A stretch of 64,000 nt of DNA from Rhizobium grahamii (lineage in GTDB: Bacteria; Pseudomonadota; Alphaproteobacteria; Rhizobiales; Rhizobiaceae). The notes beneath the pieces are model-generated. The model was not told where the DNA came from and did no database searches. It worked only from the letters and a program-made list of their open reading frames with translations. The position numbers and the translations under genes were made by a program. Within the stretch, counting starts at the first letter, position 1. The number at the start of each line of letters is the position of its first letter. Shown piece by piece: positions 27,254 to 36,588 of this stretch. The stretch is taken from assembly GCF_009498215.1 (NCBI RefSeq), contig NZ_CP043498.1, positions 1,240,001 through 1,304,000 of the forward strand. The letters are read 5' to 3'.

Positions 27254-28666
27254 ATGACGAACGACGCAGAAGAGCTCGTCCGCGCACGTCCGGGCAGCGA
27301 TGAGACCGACATCTACGACGAGAACGGCAACGTTCGCGGCGATTTTCTCGCGCTTGTCGGCGCGGCAATCGCCGACCGCGACACCATTTTCCTGCGCCAG
27401 AACGTCACGCGGCTGCACGAATCCGAAATAGGCGACCTGCTTGAATCGCTCCAGCCGGATCAGCGCGTCGCGCTCGTCCGTCTGCTCGGCGACGAATTCG
27501 ACATGACCGCGTTGACGGAAGTCGACGAGGCGGTGCGTCGCGAGATCGTTGACCAGATGCCGAACGAACAGATCGCCGCCGCGATCGGGGAACTCGACTC
27601 GGACGACGCCGTCTACATTCTTGAAGACCTCGACAAGGAAGACCGCGAAGAGATCCTTGCGCAGCTGCCGTTCACCGAACGCGTCCGTCTGCGCCGTGCG
27701 CTCGACTATCCAGAAAGCTCGGCCGGCCGTCGCATGCAGACGGAATTCGTCGCGGTGCCGCCGTTCTGGACCGTCGGGCAGACGATCGACTACATGCGCG
27801 AGGAGGAGGATCTGCCTTACTCGTTCACGCAGATTTTCGTAATCGACCCGACGTTCAAGCTGTTGGGCGCCGTCGATCTGGACAAGATTCTCCGGACGAA
27901 GCGCTCGACCAAGATCGAAACCATCATGCGGGAAACGAACCATCCGATTCCCGCCGAGATGGACCAGGAAGATGCGGCGCAGCTCTTCGAGCAGTACGAC
28001 TTGCTGTCTGCCGCCGTTGTCGACGAGAACGATCGCCTCGTTGGCGTGCTGACCATTGATGACGTCGTTGACGTCATTCACGAGGAGGCCGACGAGGACA
28101 TCAAGCGTCTCGGCGGTGTTGGTGACGAAGAACTGTCGGACAGCGTTTTCTCGACAGTACGCTCCCGCTTTCTTTGGCTGGCGATCAACCTTGGCACCGC
28201 CTTGCTGTCGGCGAGCGTCATCGGCCTGTTCGACGGGTCGATCGAGAAGATGATCGCGCTAGCCGTCCTGATGCCGATCGTTGCTTCGATGGGCGGCAAC
28301 GCCGGGACGCAAACGATGACGGTCACCGTGCGCGCCTTGGCGACCGGAGATATCGATATATACAATGCCGGGCGGATCATCCGGAGAGAGGCGGGGGTTG
28401 GCATCGCCAACGGCGCGCTGTTCTCGGTTATCATGGGCTGTATTGCAGCTGCCTGGTTTCACAACTACCAGCTCGGTTTCGTCATCGGTGCTGCAATGAT
28501 CATCAATCTGTTCGCCGCGGCGCTGGCCGGGATTCTTCTTCCGCTGCTGCTTCACAAGGTGGGAGCGGATCCTGCAATCGCCTCATCGGTTTTCGTGACG
28601 ACCGTGACTGATTGCACAGGCTTTTTCGCCTTCCTCGGGATCGCGACTTGGTGGTTCGGCATTTAG
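27254..28666 (+). CDS. mgtE: Magnesium transporter MgtE
   Basis: A 470-residue Mg2+ channel/transporter. The N-terminal cytosolic MgtE domain of repeated acidic helices is at about residues 40-140 (DLLESLQPDQRVALVRLLGD and on), a pair of CBS domains at about 145-270 (YSFTQIFVIDPTFKLLGAVD; LLSAAVVDENDRLVGVLTID), and five membrane helices from about 290. The pore signature PIVASMGGNAGTQTMTVTVR is intact. GGCAGAGG precedes the ATG. It is probably regulated by intracellular Mg2+ through the cytosolic domains, as in the family. Confidence 0.95.
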   Translation: MTNDAEELVRARPGSDETDIYDENGNVRGDFLALVGAAIADRDTIFLRQNVTRLHESEIGDLLESLQPDQRVALVRLLGDEFDMTALTEVDEAVRREIVDQMPNEQIAAAIGELDSDDAVYILEDLDKEDREEILAQLPFTERVRLRRALDYPESSAGRRMQTEFVAVPPFWTVGQTIDYMREEEDLPYSFTQIFVIDPTFKLLGAVDLDKILRTKRSTKIETIMRETNHPIPAEMDQEDAAQLFEQYDLLSAAVVDENDRLVGVLTIDDVVDVIHEEADEDIKRLGGVGDEELSDSVFSTVRSRFLWLAINLGTALLSASVIGLFDGSIEKMIALAVLMPIVASMGGNAGTQTMTVTVRALATGDIDIYNAGRIIRREAGVGIANGALFSVIMGCIAAAWFHNYQLGFVIGAAMIINLFAAALAGILLPLLLHKVGADPAIASSVFVTTVTDCTGFFAFLGIATWWFGI

Positions 28667-28692
28667 CCGGCTGCAAGAATATTTGTCGGAAA

Positions 28693-28720
28693 TTGACTAT
28701 TACGTAAAAGTCAATATTAT
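28693..28720 (+). promoter_or_regulatory. MerR-gene promoter with palindromic operator
   Basis: A 22-bp near-perfect palindrome, TTGACT-A-TTACGTAA-A-AGTCAA, at 28693-28714. Its left end doubles as a -35 box (TTGACT), and TATTAT at 28715-28720 is a good -10, spacing 16. The operator therefore fills the spacer, as in MerR-family autoregulated promoters. The TTACG half-sites resemble those bound by LiuR-type MerR regulators. Confidence 0.75.
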
Positions 28721-28743
28721 CGGTTTTCGACTGTGGGGGACCC

Positions 28744-29136
28744 ATGCCGGTTAGCAAATATTATAGCATAACGGAAATGACGCGCGAATTCGGTGTGTCG
28801 ACACGCACGTTGCGTTTCTATGAAGACGAGGGATTAATCCATCCCGAGCGCCGAGGTCGCACGCGTCTGTTCAGGCCGACCGACCGCCGTCTCATTCAGG
28901 AGATATTGCGCGGTCGTCGAATCGGCTTCACGATCGCCGAAATCCGCGAGATCATTCAGGTCTACAAGGAGCCGCCGGGCGAACTCGGCCAGCTGAAGCT
29001 TCTCATGAAGCGCGTGGACGAGAAGCGGGATGAGTTGCGCCAGAAGCGCAAGGATATCGACGACACCCTGACCGAACTCGACAACATCGAGGAAGCGTGC
29101 CTTGGACGCCTCGCCGAAATCGGTGTTGGTACCTGA
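28744..29136 (+). CDS. MerR family transcriptional regulator (LiuR-like)
   Basis: A 130-residue regulator. The N-terminal winged helix (YYSITEMTREFGVSTRTLRF, then YEDEGLIHPERRGRTRLFRP) is followed by a long coiled-coil dimerisation helix (KRVDEKRDELRQKRKDIDDT). It lacks a Cys-rich metal-binding C-terminal loop; the only Cys is near the end (EEACLGRL). This and the overall sequence resemble LiuR-type regulators of acyl-CoA or branched-chain amino-acid catabolism, but no such pathway gene is adjacent. The palindromic operator in its own promoter predicts autoregulation. It is convergent with the next gene with no gap. Confidence 0.88.
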   Translation: MPVSKYYSITEMTREFGVSTRTLRFYEDEGLIHPERRGRTRLFRPTDRRLIQEILRGRRIGFTIAEIREIIQVYKEPPGELGQLKLLMKRVDEKRDELRQKRKDIDDTLTELDNIEEACLGRLAEIGVGT

Positions 29137-30120
29137 TTACTGGTTGCTGCTGCATTCGCTGGCGAGCGTCAGGATACGGTCGTCATCGGCCTTGATCGTG
29201 CCAGCCTGAAACGGCGTGAACAGGTTTTGCGTCTGCAGTTTATCGAGTGTGCACTGGCAGAAGCTCCGGCAAAGAGCTTCGCCTTCCTGCTGCATGCAGG
29301 CGACGTTGCACTGTTTCAGATAGCTTTCCACCGGATCCGGCTTTGCGGGCGGCACGACGATTGATAGGCCATAGGCTATCGAGATCAGCACCGGCTGGTG
29401 AATAAGATAGAACGCCAGACTATGGCGGCCGGCCTTGGCAAGCAACGTCGATCCGGTCCCGAATGTTGCGAGCTTTGCGAGGACGCCGGTTCGGAGCGCG
29501 ATCAGTGCTGTCGTCAAGCCGACCAAAAAAGGCAGCGCCCAGGGAAAGATGGGAACGAAGTCATTGGACCGCTCCGGCATCTCCGCAAACCCGGTCCAGG
29601 CGAGATAGCGCGGGTTGAACAGCGGCGAATGCAGGATCCCAGGCGAGATCCAGGTGTCGACGCACCACGCCGCCGCAACGCCGATTGTCAATGCAATCGT
29701 CACCGCCAGCGGAAGCCGCAACACCAGCACGCCCAGCAGGCTCAGCACCGCAATGGCGTGCAGAATGCCGAAGAATATCCATTCACCCGGCGTGAAATAG
29801 AAGGTCGCGACCGAAATCAGGATTGCTGCAGCGGCGATCATCGCCAGGCGTTTCCAGAAGGGGCGCCAGCGGATGTCGGGGCTGCTCGCGAGCACGAGGC
29901 TTAAGCCGACGATAAACAGGAACGTCGATGCGATGGCTCGTGCATAGAGCTTGAGCCAGCCAGTCTCCGCCGTTCCGGGCGTCAGGTAGCCCATGAACTC
30001 CATGTCCCAGGTGAAGTGGTAGGTCGCCATGGCGACCAACGCGGCACCGCGCACGGTATCCAGCAGGCCGATGCGAGGCAGCTTCGTGCTCTCTGCTGCG
30101 GTCGTCGCTGTAAGCGTCAT
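29137..30120 (-). CDS. DUF1624 / heparan-alpha-glucosaminide N-acetyltransferase-like membrane protein
   Basis: A 327-residue multi-pass membrane protein with about eight or nine helices. The N-terminal signature (GLLDTVRGAALVAMATYHFT, with Arg-Gly and a downstream His) is that of the DUF1624/YeiB-like acyltransferase group. The C-terminal tail is unusual in being soluble and cysteine-rich (KQCNVACMQQEGEALCRSFC, then QCTLD and ECSSNQ), probably periplasmic with disulfides. GGGGG precedes the ATG. The substrate is unknown. A DUF599 gene lies just upstream in the same direction, so the two may form an operon. Confidence 0.75.
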   Translation of the reverse strand: MTLTATTAAESTKLPRIGLLDTVRGAALVAMATYHFTWDMEFMGYLTPGTAETGWLKLYARAIASTFLFIVGLSLVLASSPDIRWRPFWKRLAMIAAAAILISVATFYFTPGEWIFFGILHAIAVLSLLGVLVLRLPLAVTIALTIGVAAAWCVDTWISPGILHSPLFNPRYLAWTGFAEMPERSNDFVPIFPWALPFLVGLTTALIALRTGVLAKLATFGTGSTLLAKAGRHSLAFYLIHQPVLISIAYGLSIVVPPAKPDPVESYLKQCNVACMQQEGEALCRSFCQCTLDKLQTQNLFTPFQAGTIKADDDRILTLASECSSNQ

Positions 30121-30152
30121 TCACAATCCCCCGGATGAGTCGTTTCCGCCGT

Positions 30153-30884
30153 TCAGCGGACCGTCGCGGGAATAGGAGAAAGGTGGAGATTTGATGGCGG
30201 GCCGGCGTCCAGGATCGCAAGCCTTGCTTCGGAAAAGAACTGACGGCGCGTGAGCACGACGATGACGATCGTCGTAGTCAGCATGAAGACATAGGGGTTG
30301 ATGAACCAGCCGAGGTAACCGATCGAGAGAAAGATCGCCCGAAGCCCCTCGTTGAAATGCGATCCGGCGATGATGTTCATGCGGATGACCCGCTCGGCCG
30401 CCCGTTCCGCCGCGACCACGTCAAGTTCTGTGTCGCGCATCATCGGGATCGAGCCGAACAGGATCGTGCAATAGTTGAACAGCCGGTACGACCACCCGAA
30501 CTTGAAGAAGGCATAGCCGAAGAGCGCCGCCAGGCCGCCGACCTTCATTTCGAAAACCGCATGACCGCTATGGAAGACGAAAGGCAAGTCCGCGAACACC
30601 GCGTCGACCTTTTCTGTCGCGCCGAGCAGGGCAAAGCAGCTGCCGATCGCGAAGATCGACGTGGATGCGAAGAAGGCCGTGCCGTTCTGAAGCCCGGACA
30701 TGATCTGAGTGTCGATCATTTTCAGGTCGCGGCGCAGCGAATTGTAGATCCACTCCCGCCGGCGCTCGACCATGGCATGGGTGAGGCTCGTTCTGCCGAA
30801 CAGGCTCGAGCCGCGCAACAGCCGCGAGTAGCCGAACCAGACGGCGGCGAAAAAGACCAGTGCGATGTAATCTGCTGTCGTCAT
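30153..30884 (-). CDS. DUF599 family membrane protein
   Basis: A membrane protein of about 243 residues. An N-terminal helix (DYIALVFFAAVWFGYSRLL) is followed by a basic cytoplasmic loop (MVERRREWIYNSLRRDLKMI) and several helices including the conserved GSHFNEGLRAIFLSIGYLGW segment. This layout is characteristic of DUF599. The ATG at 30884 immediately follows an in-frame GTG and is preferred. Function is unknown. It sits 32 bases upstream of the DUF1624 gene on the same strand. Confidence 0.82.
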   Translation of the reverse strand: MTTADYIALVFFAAVWFGYSRLLRGSSLFGRTSLTHAMVERRREWIYNSLRRDLKMIDTQIMSGLQNGTAFFASTSIFAIGSCFALLGATEKVDAVFADLPFVFHSGHAVFEMKVGGLAALFGYAFFKFGWSYRLFNYCTILFGSIPMMRDTELDVVAAERAAERVIRMNIIAGSHFNEGLRAIFLSIGYLGWFINPYVFMLTTTIVIVVLTRRQFFSEARLAILDAGPPSNLHLSPIPATVR

Positions 30885-31074
30885 CACTATATTGATTCAA
30901 TCCCCATGCATGCGCGGCCACTCTACAGATGCCCGCGCATGCTGCAATGACCGGTGATGTGATGACGTTTGCTTTTGATGATGTCGCTTGCGTGAAATGC
31001 TATGTCGGTGCATCGAAGGGATCGCGCCGCGCTTTTGCGTAGCTTTCCTGACAAACTCAAATCAGGACATCCGC

Positions 31075-32481
31075 ATGTTCCTTTCCGTTTTCGACGTATT
31101 CAAGATTGGTGTTGGCCCTTCGAGCTCTCACACAATGGGGCCGATGACGGCTGCCAACCGTTTTCTGGACCTGCTCTTGTCCGATGAATGGCCGCGCCCG
31201 ACCTCGGGAAGCAAGGTGGCGTCGATCAAGGTCAGTCTGCATGGTTCGTTGGCCCACACCGGAATCGGTCACGGCACGGGCAGGGCGGTCATCCTCGGGC
31301 TGATGGGTGAGCAGCCTGACAGCGTCGATCCCGACGCGATGGACGCGATCATCGATCGCGTCGAACGTTCTGGCCGCATCACCCCGGAAGGGCATCCGGC
31401 CTATCAGTTCCAGCCGAAGACCGATCTCGTCTTCGACAAGAAGCAGCCGCTGCCAGGGCACGCGAACGGCATGTCGTTCTCTGCCTTCGACAAGGACGGC
31501 CGCATGCTGGTCCGGCGCATCTATTACTCCGTCGGCGGCGGGTTCGTCGTGACGGACACCGAACTCGAGGCAATGCGCTCGAAGAAGAAGGCCTCGGCCG
31601 AGTCGGCCAAGGTTCCATATCCGTTTTCGACCGCGAAGCAGATGTTGGACATGGCGGCGCGTTCCGGGCTCTCGATCGCGCAGATGAAGCGCGCCAACGA
31701 GGAAAGTCAGAGGAGCCGCGACGAGCTTGACGAGGGGCTCGATCGCATATGGGAAGCCATGCGCTCCTGTATCGAACGAGGCCTGAAGGTCGATGGCATC
31801 ATGCCTGGCGGATTGAATGTCCGCCGCCGCGCCCGTTCCATCCATGACAAGCTGCAGGAGGAGTGGCGCAGCAACCGTATCAATCCGCTGCTCGCCAACG
31901 ACTGGCTGAGCGTTTACGCGATGGCTGTGAACGAGGAGAACGCTGCCGGTGGCCGCGTCGTGACCGCGCCGACAAATGGAGCGGCCGGTGTCATTCCGGC
32001 GACCATCCGCTATTACGAGCACTTCCACGATGATTGGGACCAGAACGGCATCCGGGACTATCTCCTGACTGCAGCCGCGATTGGCGGGATCATCAAGCAC
32101 AATGCTTCGATCTCAGGCGCCGAGGTCGGCTGTCAGGGCGAAGTTGGCTCGGCCGCCGCAATGGCAGCAGCAGGCCTCGCCGCCGTCATGGGCGGCAACC
32201 CGGAGCAGATAGAAAACGCCGCCGAGATCGCCTTGGAACATCACCTCGGCATGAGCTGCGACCCGGTGGCCGGCCTCGTTCAGGTTCCCTGTATCGAGCG
32301 AAACGCACTCGGCGCCGTCAAGGCCGTGACCGCTGCGTCTCTGGCGATCAAGGGCGATGGCAAGCATTTCGTACCGCTGGATGCCTGTATCGAGACGATG
32401 CGCCAGACGGGCCACGATATGAGCGAGAAGTACAAGGAAACATCGACCGGCGGCCTGGCCGTCAATGTTGTCGAATGTTGA
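31075..32481 (+). CDS. sdaA: L-serine ammonia-lyase (iron-sulfur type)
   Basis: A 468-residue single-chain L-serine dehydratase that converts serine to pyruvate and ammonia. The start [20 protein letters not shown] (ATG at 31075) includes the conserved GPSSSHT substrate loop. The C-terminal alpha domain holds the 4Fe-4S ligand cysteines in [31 protein letters not shown] and nearby segments. In-frame codons upstream of 31075 are not conserved. It appears monocistronic; the DUF1489 gene follows about 100 bases later. Confidence 0.95.
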   Translation: MFLSVFDVFKIGVGPSSSHTMGPMTAANRFLDLLLSDEWPRPTSGSKVASIKVSLHGSLAHTGIGHGTGRAVILGLMGEQPDSVDPDAMDAIIDRVERSGRITPEGHPAYQFQPKTDLVFDKKQPLPGHANGMSFSAFDKDGRMLVRRIYYSVGGGFVVTDTELEAMRSKKKASAESAKVPYPFSTAKQMLDMAARSGLSIAQMKRANEESQRSRDELDEGLDRIWEAMRSCIERGLKVDGIMPGGLNVRRRARSIHDKLQEEWRSNRINPLLANDWLSVYAMAVNEENAAGGRVVTAPTNGAAGVIPATIRYYEHFHDDWDQNGIRDYLLTAAAIGGIIKHNASISGAEVGCQGEVGSAAAMAAAGLAAVMGGNPEQIENAAEIALEHHLGMSCDPVAGLVQVPCIERNALGAVKAVTAASLAIKGDGKHFVPLDACIETMRQTGHDMSEKYKETSTGGLAVNVVEC

Positions 32482-32579
32482 TGCGGCAGCTATCGCCCAT
32501 CAGACGAAATCTGTAGCGCGGCGACCTGCCGCGCAATTCGCCGCTTGACGCTGCCGCGCAAAAGGATTTCAACGGCGGC

Positions 32580-33017
32580 ATGGCATTGCATCTTATCAAG
32601 TTATGTGTTGGCGCGGACTCGATCGACGATCTGCGTGAATGGGTGGCGCAACGTGCGATGAGCGCCATCGCTGCCGGTCTTGAACCGCACTCCGTCCATA
32701 CCACGAGGATGGTGCCCAAGCGGGTCGAAGAGCTCCTCGACGGTGGATCGCTGTATTGGGTGATCAAGGGGCAGGTTCAGGCGCGGCAGAACCTGCTCGA
32801 CATCCAGACCTTCACTGATGGCGAAGGCATCTCGCGATGCCATCTGGTCCTCGGACCGGAGGTGATCGAGACGGCCGTTCAGCCGAAGCGCCCCTTTCAG
32901 GGCTGGCGTTACTATCCTCAGGACGACATTCCGCGCGATCTCCATAGCCTTGGAGACGGCGTAGCCGAGATGCCCGCAGACCTTCGCCGCGAGCTCTCGG
33001 AGCTAGGGCTCCTCTAA
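32580..33017 (+). CDS. DUF1489 family protein
   Basis: A 145-residue protein of a family confined mainly to Alphaproteobacteria. The typical opening MALHLIKLCVGADSIDDLRE and the ending RRELSELGLL are present, with internal HTTRMVPKRVEELLDGGSLY and FQGWRYYPQDDIPRDL. It has no signal or membrane segment, so it is cytoplasmic. The role is unknown. Confidence 0.9.
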   Translation: MALHLIKLCVGADSIDDLREWVAQRAMSAIAAGLEPHSVHTTRMVPKRVEELLDGGSLYWVIKGQVQARQNLLDIQTFTDGEGISRCHLVLGPEVIETAVQPKRPFQGWRYYPQDDIPRDLHSLGDGVAEMPADLRRELSELGLL

Positions 33018-33021
33018 AGAC

Positions 33022-33300
33022 TCAGCGCAGCCGGAGCGTAACCGGCGATCTGCCGTCCGCGCATGTGACATGCAGATGGATCGTCGCCTCTGGCTGCGAG
33101 TAGCGCCAGGCGCGTGCGCCATGGCAAAGCAGAAGGTTGATCAGATCCTTGGTCTTAGCCGTTTTCGGCTTTTGCCGCTGCACGCCGATTTCGGCGAGGC
33201 GAAGCGCAGCCTCGTGGAGAGGGTGCAAGCCAGCGCGAGGATTCCTCCCCGTCAATCTGCCATGAGGCGGAAACTCTGGAGTGTTCTCATTGATCGCCAT
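33022..33300 (-). CDS. Hypothetical protein, about 92 aa
   Basis: A small basic protein starting MAINENTPEFPPHGRLTGRN at 33300, preceded by GGGGA. It ends four bases from the convergent DUF1489 stop. It contains LHEAALRLAEIGVQRQKPKT and a C-terminal segment with HLHVTCADGRSPVTLRLR. I do not recognise it. The tight convergent packing and the ribosome-binding site support it, but evidence is moderate. Confidence 0.55.
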   Translation of the reverse strand: MAINENTPEFPPHGRLTGRNPRAGLHPLHEAALRLAEIGVQRQKPKTAKTKDLINLLLCHGARAWRYSQPEATIHLHVTCADGRSPVTLRLR

Positions 33301-33412
33301 TGTTATCCCCGTACGCAATACACATCGAGCAGGTCACCAGGCGGGATCGCAAACACCGATCCGCGCCCTGTTCGGCCGCCGCCTGAAACACATAGGCGGC
33401 AAGCCATTGGCA

Positions 33413-34870
33413 TTACTGAGCCGAGGCCCAGCACTTCACGCCGGAACGCTTGAGAGCGTTGCAGGCATTGACGGCATCGCGCTGCTCGTCGAAACCGCCG
33501 AAGCGAGCGCGGTAGCCGCCGGAATAGGCGACAGCAAGAGGCTTGGCCGAACGCAATGCCTTGCCGCCCTTGGCCTTCGCGCCATCAAGAAGGCCCATGG
33601 CGCCATCCTTGGTCGACGAGATGCCGATCTGGACAACCCAGCCGCTTGGCTGCGCGGCAGGGGTCGAGGCGGTCGTCAGCGTATCGACCGAAGTGTCACC
33701 CTGCTCCGGCGGAACATAAGCCTGCGCCGGCGTCGCCGAAGCAACCGCAGGCTGCTTGATCGGCTGGGTCTTTACCTTAGTCGGAGCTGGCATTTCCTGC
33801 AGCAGCGGATTGTCGGACTTGGTCGATGACGCAGCCGTGTAGGCAACCTGTGCCGAAGCAGCCTGTTGGCGGCTATCGGGGGTCGGGCCGCTAGGCGGCA
33901 GATCAACGCCGCCGACGGATGCAACTTCGCTTTTGGCGGCAGTAACCGGGATAACCGGTTCCGACGAGATCTTCGGAGCCTGTGCAACGAGATTGGCCGA
34001 ACCGCCGCGTGTGGAAGCCTTCGGCAGATAGCTGGCAATCAGGTTGCGCATCTGGGTGTCGCGCGCCGGAGTGGATGCGCCACCTAGAACGACGCCAACG
34101 ATCGACTTGCCATCAACCTGGACGGAACTGACGAGATTGAAGCCAGCCGCGCGGGTATAGCCCGTCTTGATGCCGTCGACGCCGCGAACGGAGCCGACGA
34201 GGCGGTTATGGCTTCGGATAATACGGTTGCCGAACTTGAAGCTCTGCGTGGAGAAATAGCCGTAGTACTGCGGAAAATGCTGGCGCAGCGCGATACCCAG
34301 GCGAGCCTGGTCGCGGGCTGTCGTCATCTGGGCGGTATTCGGCAGGCCGTTGGCATTTCGGTAGGTCGTGCGGGTCATACCGAGCGCATGAGCCTTGGCC
34401 GTCATGATCTGGGCAAAACGGTCTTCCGTGCCTCCGAGCAACTCGCCAAGTGCCGTCGAAGCATCGTTAGCGGAGAGCGTCACGAGGCCGAGAATAGCCT
34501 GCTCGACCGAAATCGTGCCGCCCGGACGAACGCCGAGCTTGGTCGGTGCCTGTCCAGAGGCGTGAGCCGAGAAGGGGACCGCCGTGTCGAGACGAATACG
34601 CCCCTGTTCCAAGGCTTCGAACGTCAGGTAAAGCGTCATCATCTTGGTCAGCGATGCGGGATACTGCAAGCGATCCGCATTCTCGCTGTAGAGGACGTTT
34701 CCGCTGTTGGCGTCGACGACAATCCCGGCATATCTGGAATTGGCGGCCTCTGCCTCCGCGTTGATCGAGTCAGCCGTTACGATTCCAAATGCTATCGAGA
34801 AGGCAGCGATCGCCTTGACCAGGAAGCTTCTCGAACGGATCGGAGATACGGAGGAAATTGACCTTAACAC
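33413..34870 (-). CDS. D-alanyl-D-alanine carboxypeptidase (peptidase S11) with SPOR domain
   Basis: A 485-residue penicillin-binding protein of the DacA/DacF type that trims the terminal D-Ala of peptidoglycan stem peptides. An N-terminal signal is followed by the catalytic triad motifs: SxxK in PASLTKMMTLY, SxN in TLSANDAS and KTG in IKTGYT. A long Pro/Ala/Ser-rich linker (about residues 290-405) leads to a C-terminal SPOR domain (about 410-485: SGWVVQIGISSTKDGAMGLL, RARFGGFDEQRDAVNACNAL), which binds denuded septal glycan. The start appears to be the GTG at 34870. The SPOR tail suggests a division-site role. Confidence 0.93.
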   Translation of the reverse strand: MLRSISSVSPIRSRSFLVKAIAAFSIAFGIVTADSINAEAEAANSRYAGIVVDANSGNVLYSENADRLQYPASLTKMMTLYLTFEALEQGRIRLDTAVPFSAHASGQAPTKLGVRPGGTISVEQAILGLVTLSANDASTALGELLGGTEDRFAQIMTAKAHALGMTRTTYRNANGLPNTAQMTTARDQARLGIALRQHFPQYYGYFSTQSFKFGNRIIRSHNRLVGSVRGVDGIKTGYTRAAGFNLVSSVQVDGKSIVGVVLGGASTPARDTQMRNLIASYLPKASTRGGSANLVAQAPKISSEPVIPVTAAKSEVASVGGVDLPPSGPTPDSRQQAASAQVAYTAASSTKSDNPLLQEMPAPTKVKTQPIKQPAVASATPAQAYVPPEQGDTSVDTLTTASTPAAQPSGWVVQIGISSTKDGAMGLLDGAKAKGGKALRSAKPLAVAYSGGYRARFGGFDEQRDAVNACNALKRSGVKCWASAQ

Positions 34871-35006
34871 TATTTCACTCTTTGCTTGCAGTTCAGATTT
34901 TCTCGGGACCGCGCACCCTCCCGCACGATCAATTCCGCGAAGGATAGCGGCGCAGGGTTACCAATCGGTTTATGATTAATCGTTTGTTTCGGCGTTTCCC
35001 GGCATT

Positions 35007-35759
35007 CTAGCGGCCCGCATCGGAACGGGTCACAAGTCGCGCCTCCACAAAGTGGCGAATAGCGGCATCAATATGGTCCCAGTCGGGCAAATGCTGACTC
35101 GAGAAGCGGTAAAGCACACTTAAATCGCGTCCGACCTTGATGTCTCTTTGGCAGTCGCCGCTGGTTGCCGCTTCCGCCGTCGCAGGCAGCATGCAACGAA
35201 CGACATAGTCGTCGCCGTTGACGCGTGGCGCGGTCAGCAGCACTTCGCCCGGGTAGCCCGCGTCCGCCCGGAAATGATGAAGGGTCATGCCTGCGCCGAA
35301 GGTCTCGGACTTGCCATCCACGAGGTGGTTGTAGATCGGCTCCAGCCTGCCGGACATGTCACGCGACATCGTGCTTTGTGTGATCTGCATAAAGATCAGG
35401 CCGGAGGACTGGCTGATGTCGTCGAAACGGTCCCGGTTGTCCTTCGTATAGCCCTGCATCTGCGGCCAGGTGAGGTAGAGATCGGCGCGCTCCGCGACGC
35501 CGTCCTTGCGCTGGCTGGAAAAGCGGATGGCGTTTGCGGGGACCTCAAGCGTGTCGCGGCCGATGGTAAGCGTGACCGGTGCCACGCTGTCCGTGTTGCC
35601 TGCGAGCGAAATGCGTTCGCCGATCCAGCGACCGCCAATGCTGATCGCGAGGGTCAGCGCGGCCAGCGTCGCAATGAGGGCCATGGCACGGAGAAGCAGG
35701 CTCATAGAGAGCAGTGGCGTTTCGTGAAGCGGCTGTGCAGTCTCGGCTGAGTGGTGCAT
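35007..35759 (-). CDS. Conserved hypothetical membrane-anchored protein
   Basis: About 250 residues from the ATG at 35759 (GAGG six bases upstream). One N-terminal membrane helix (LLLRAMALIATLAALTLAIS) is followed by an extracytoplasmic domain with two cysteines (RCMLP, GDCQRD) and the segment DVSVL-like DLSVLYRFSSQHLPDWDHID near the C-terminus. It looks like a periplasmic anchored protein kept in rhizobia. I do not recognise the family, and it has no obvious operon partner. Confidence 0.7.
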   Translation of the reverse strand: MHHSAETAQPLHETPLLSMSLLLRAMALIATLAALTLAISIGGRWIGERISLAGNTDSVAPVTLTIGRDTLEVPANAIRFSSQRKDGVAERADLYLTWPQMQGYTKDNRDRFDDISQSSGLIFMQITQSTMSRDMSGRLEPIYNHLVDGKSETFGAGMTLHHFRADAGYPGEVLLTAPRVNGDDYVVRCMLPATAEAATSGDCQRDIKVGRDLSVLYRFSSQHLPDWDHIDAAIRHFVEARLVTRSDAGR

Positions 35760-35982
35760 TGCGGTCCTCGGAGAGAACGACCGAGGCAAGAAGAACAAGA
35801 GCCGCCGGCAGGGATTCTATTGCCGCAATGATCCGGTTGGTGTGGTTAAATAAGTGTAAATCCCACATGAAAGATGAGCCGCTCCTGGGACAGCAGGAGC
35901 GGCTCTCAGGCGCCGGTCGGGACGGGGATGCGGGGGACAGACCGGTCGCTTGGACGTGGTCGCCGGAGGGGCCGGCGAAGAA

Positions 35983-36588
35983 CTATTTGACGCTGCCGAC
36001 GGCGACTGCGCGGCCGTCCTGGAGCTTGACCCAGCGCGCCGGGTCGTCAGCGGATTGGCGCTTCAGGAAGGTGTATTCGGTATCGGCCCAGAGCATGACC
36101 TTGTTGCGCATGTTGTCGAGAACGAAGTCGCCGCGATCGGTGCGGATGGTCAGGACGGCATGGCCGTCGCCGTTCGGCTGCAGCACCACCGTCATCAGCA
36201 GGTCCGACGGCGAGAAGCCGGCGTCGATCAGCTTCTTGCGCTTGAGGAGCGCGTAGTCTTCACAGTCGCCTGCGGTGCGCGGATAGGCCCAGCGTTCTTC
36301 CACGCCGTAAACTTCCATATCCGTCATCGGCGTGATCGAGGAATTTACGTCGTAGTTGATCTTCAGAATGGCTTTCCAGCGCTCCTCGGTGAGGAGAAGC
36401 GGTCCCTGGTCGCCAGCAGGATTGCTGCAGTCGGCGGGAATTTCCTTGCAGAACTGATAGGCGCCGATCGGCGGGCTAGCATTGCCCACAACGGTCATGC
36501 TCAGATAGGCGCTCTGTCCAACGCCCGTCATGCCCAGCAGCATCATTCCGGCGGCCAGACCGCCTTTGATGAAAGTTGTTATCGTCAT
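35983..36588 (-). CDS. Transglutaminase-like cysteine proteinase (BTLCP family)
   Basis: A 201-residue secreted protein with an N-terminal signal (FIKGGLAAGMMLLGMTGVGQ, cleavage near QSA-Y) and a transglutaminase-like core. The catalytic Cys is in TAGDCEDYALLKRKKLIDAG, His in GDGHAVLTIRT and Asp in FVLDNMRN. This matches PF06035 (BTLCP), whose best-known member LapG cleaves a surface adhesin under cyclic di-GMP control. No LapD- or adhesin-like gene is present in the window. A long AT-rich region with a palindrome lies upstream. Confidence 0.88.
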   Translation of the reverse strand: MTITTFIKGGLAAGMMLLGMTGVGQSAYLSMTVVGNASPPIGAYQFCKEIPADCSNPAGDQGPLLLTEERWKAILKINYDVNSSITPMTDMEVYGVEERWAYPRTAGDCEDYALLKRKKLIDAGFSPSDLLMTVVLQPNGDGHAVLTIRTDRGDFVLDNMRNKVMLWADTEYTFLKRQSADDPARWVKLQDGRAVAVGSVK

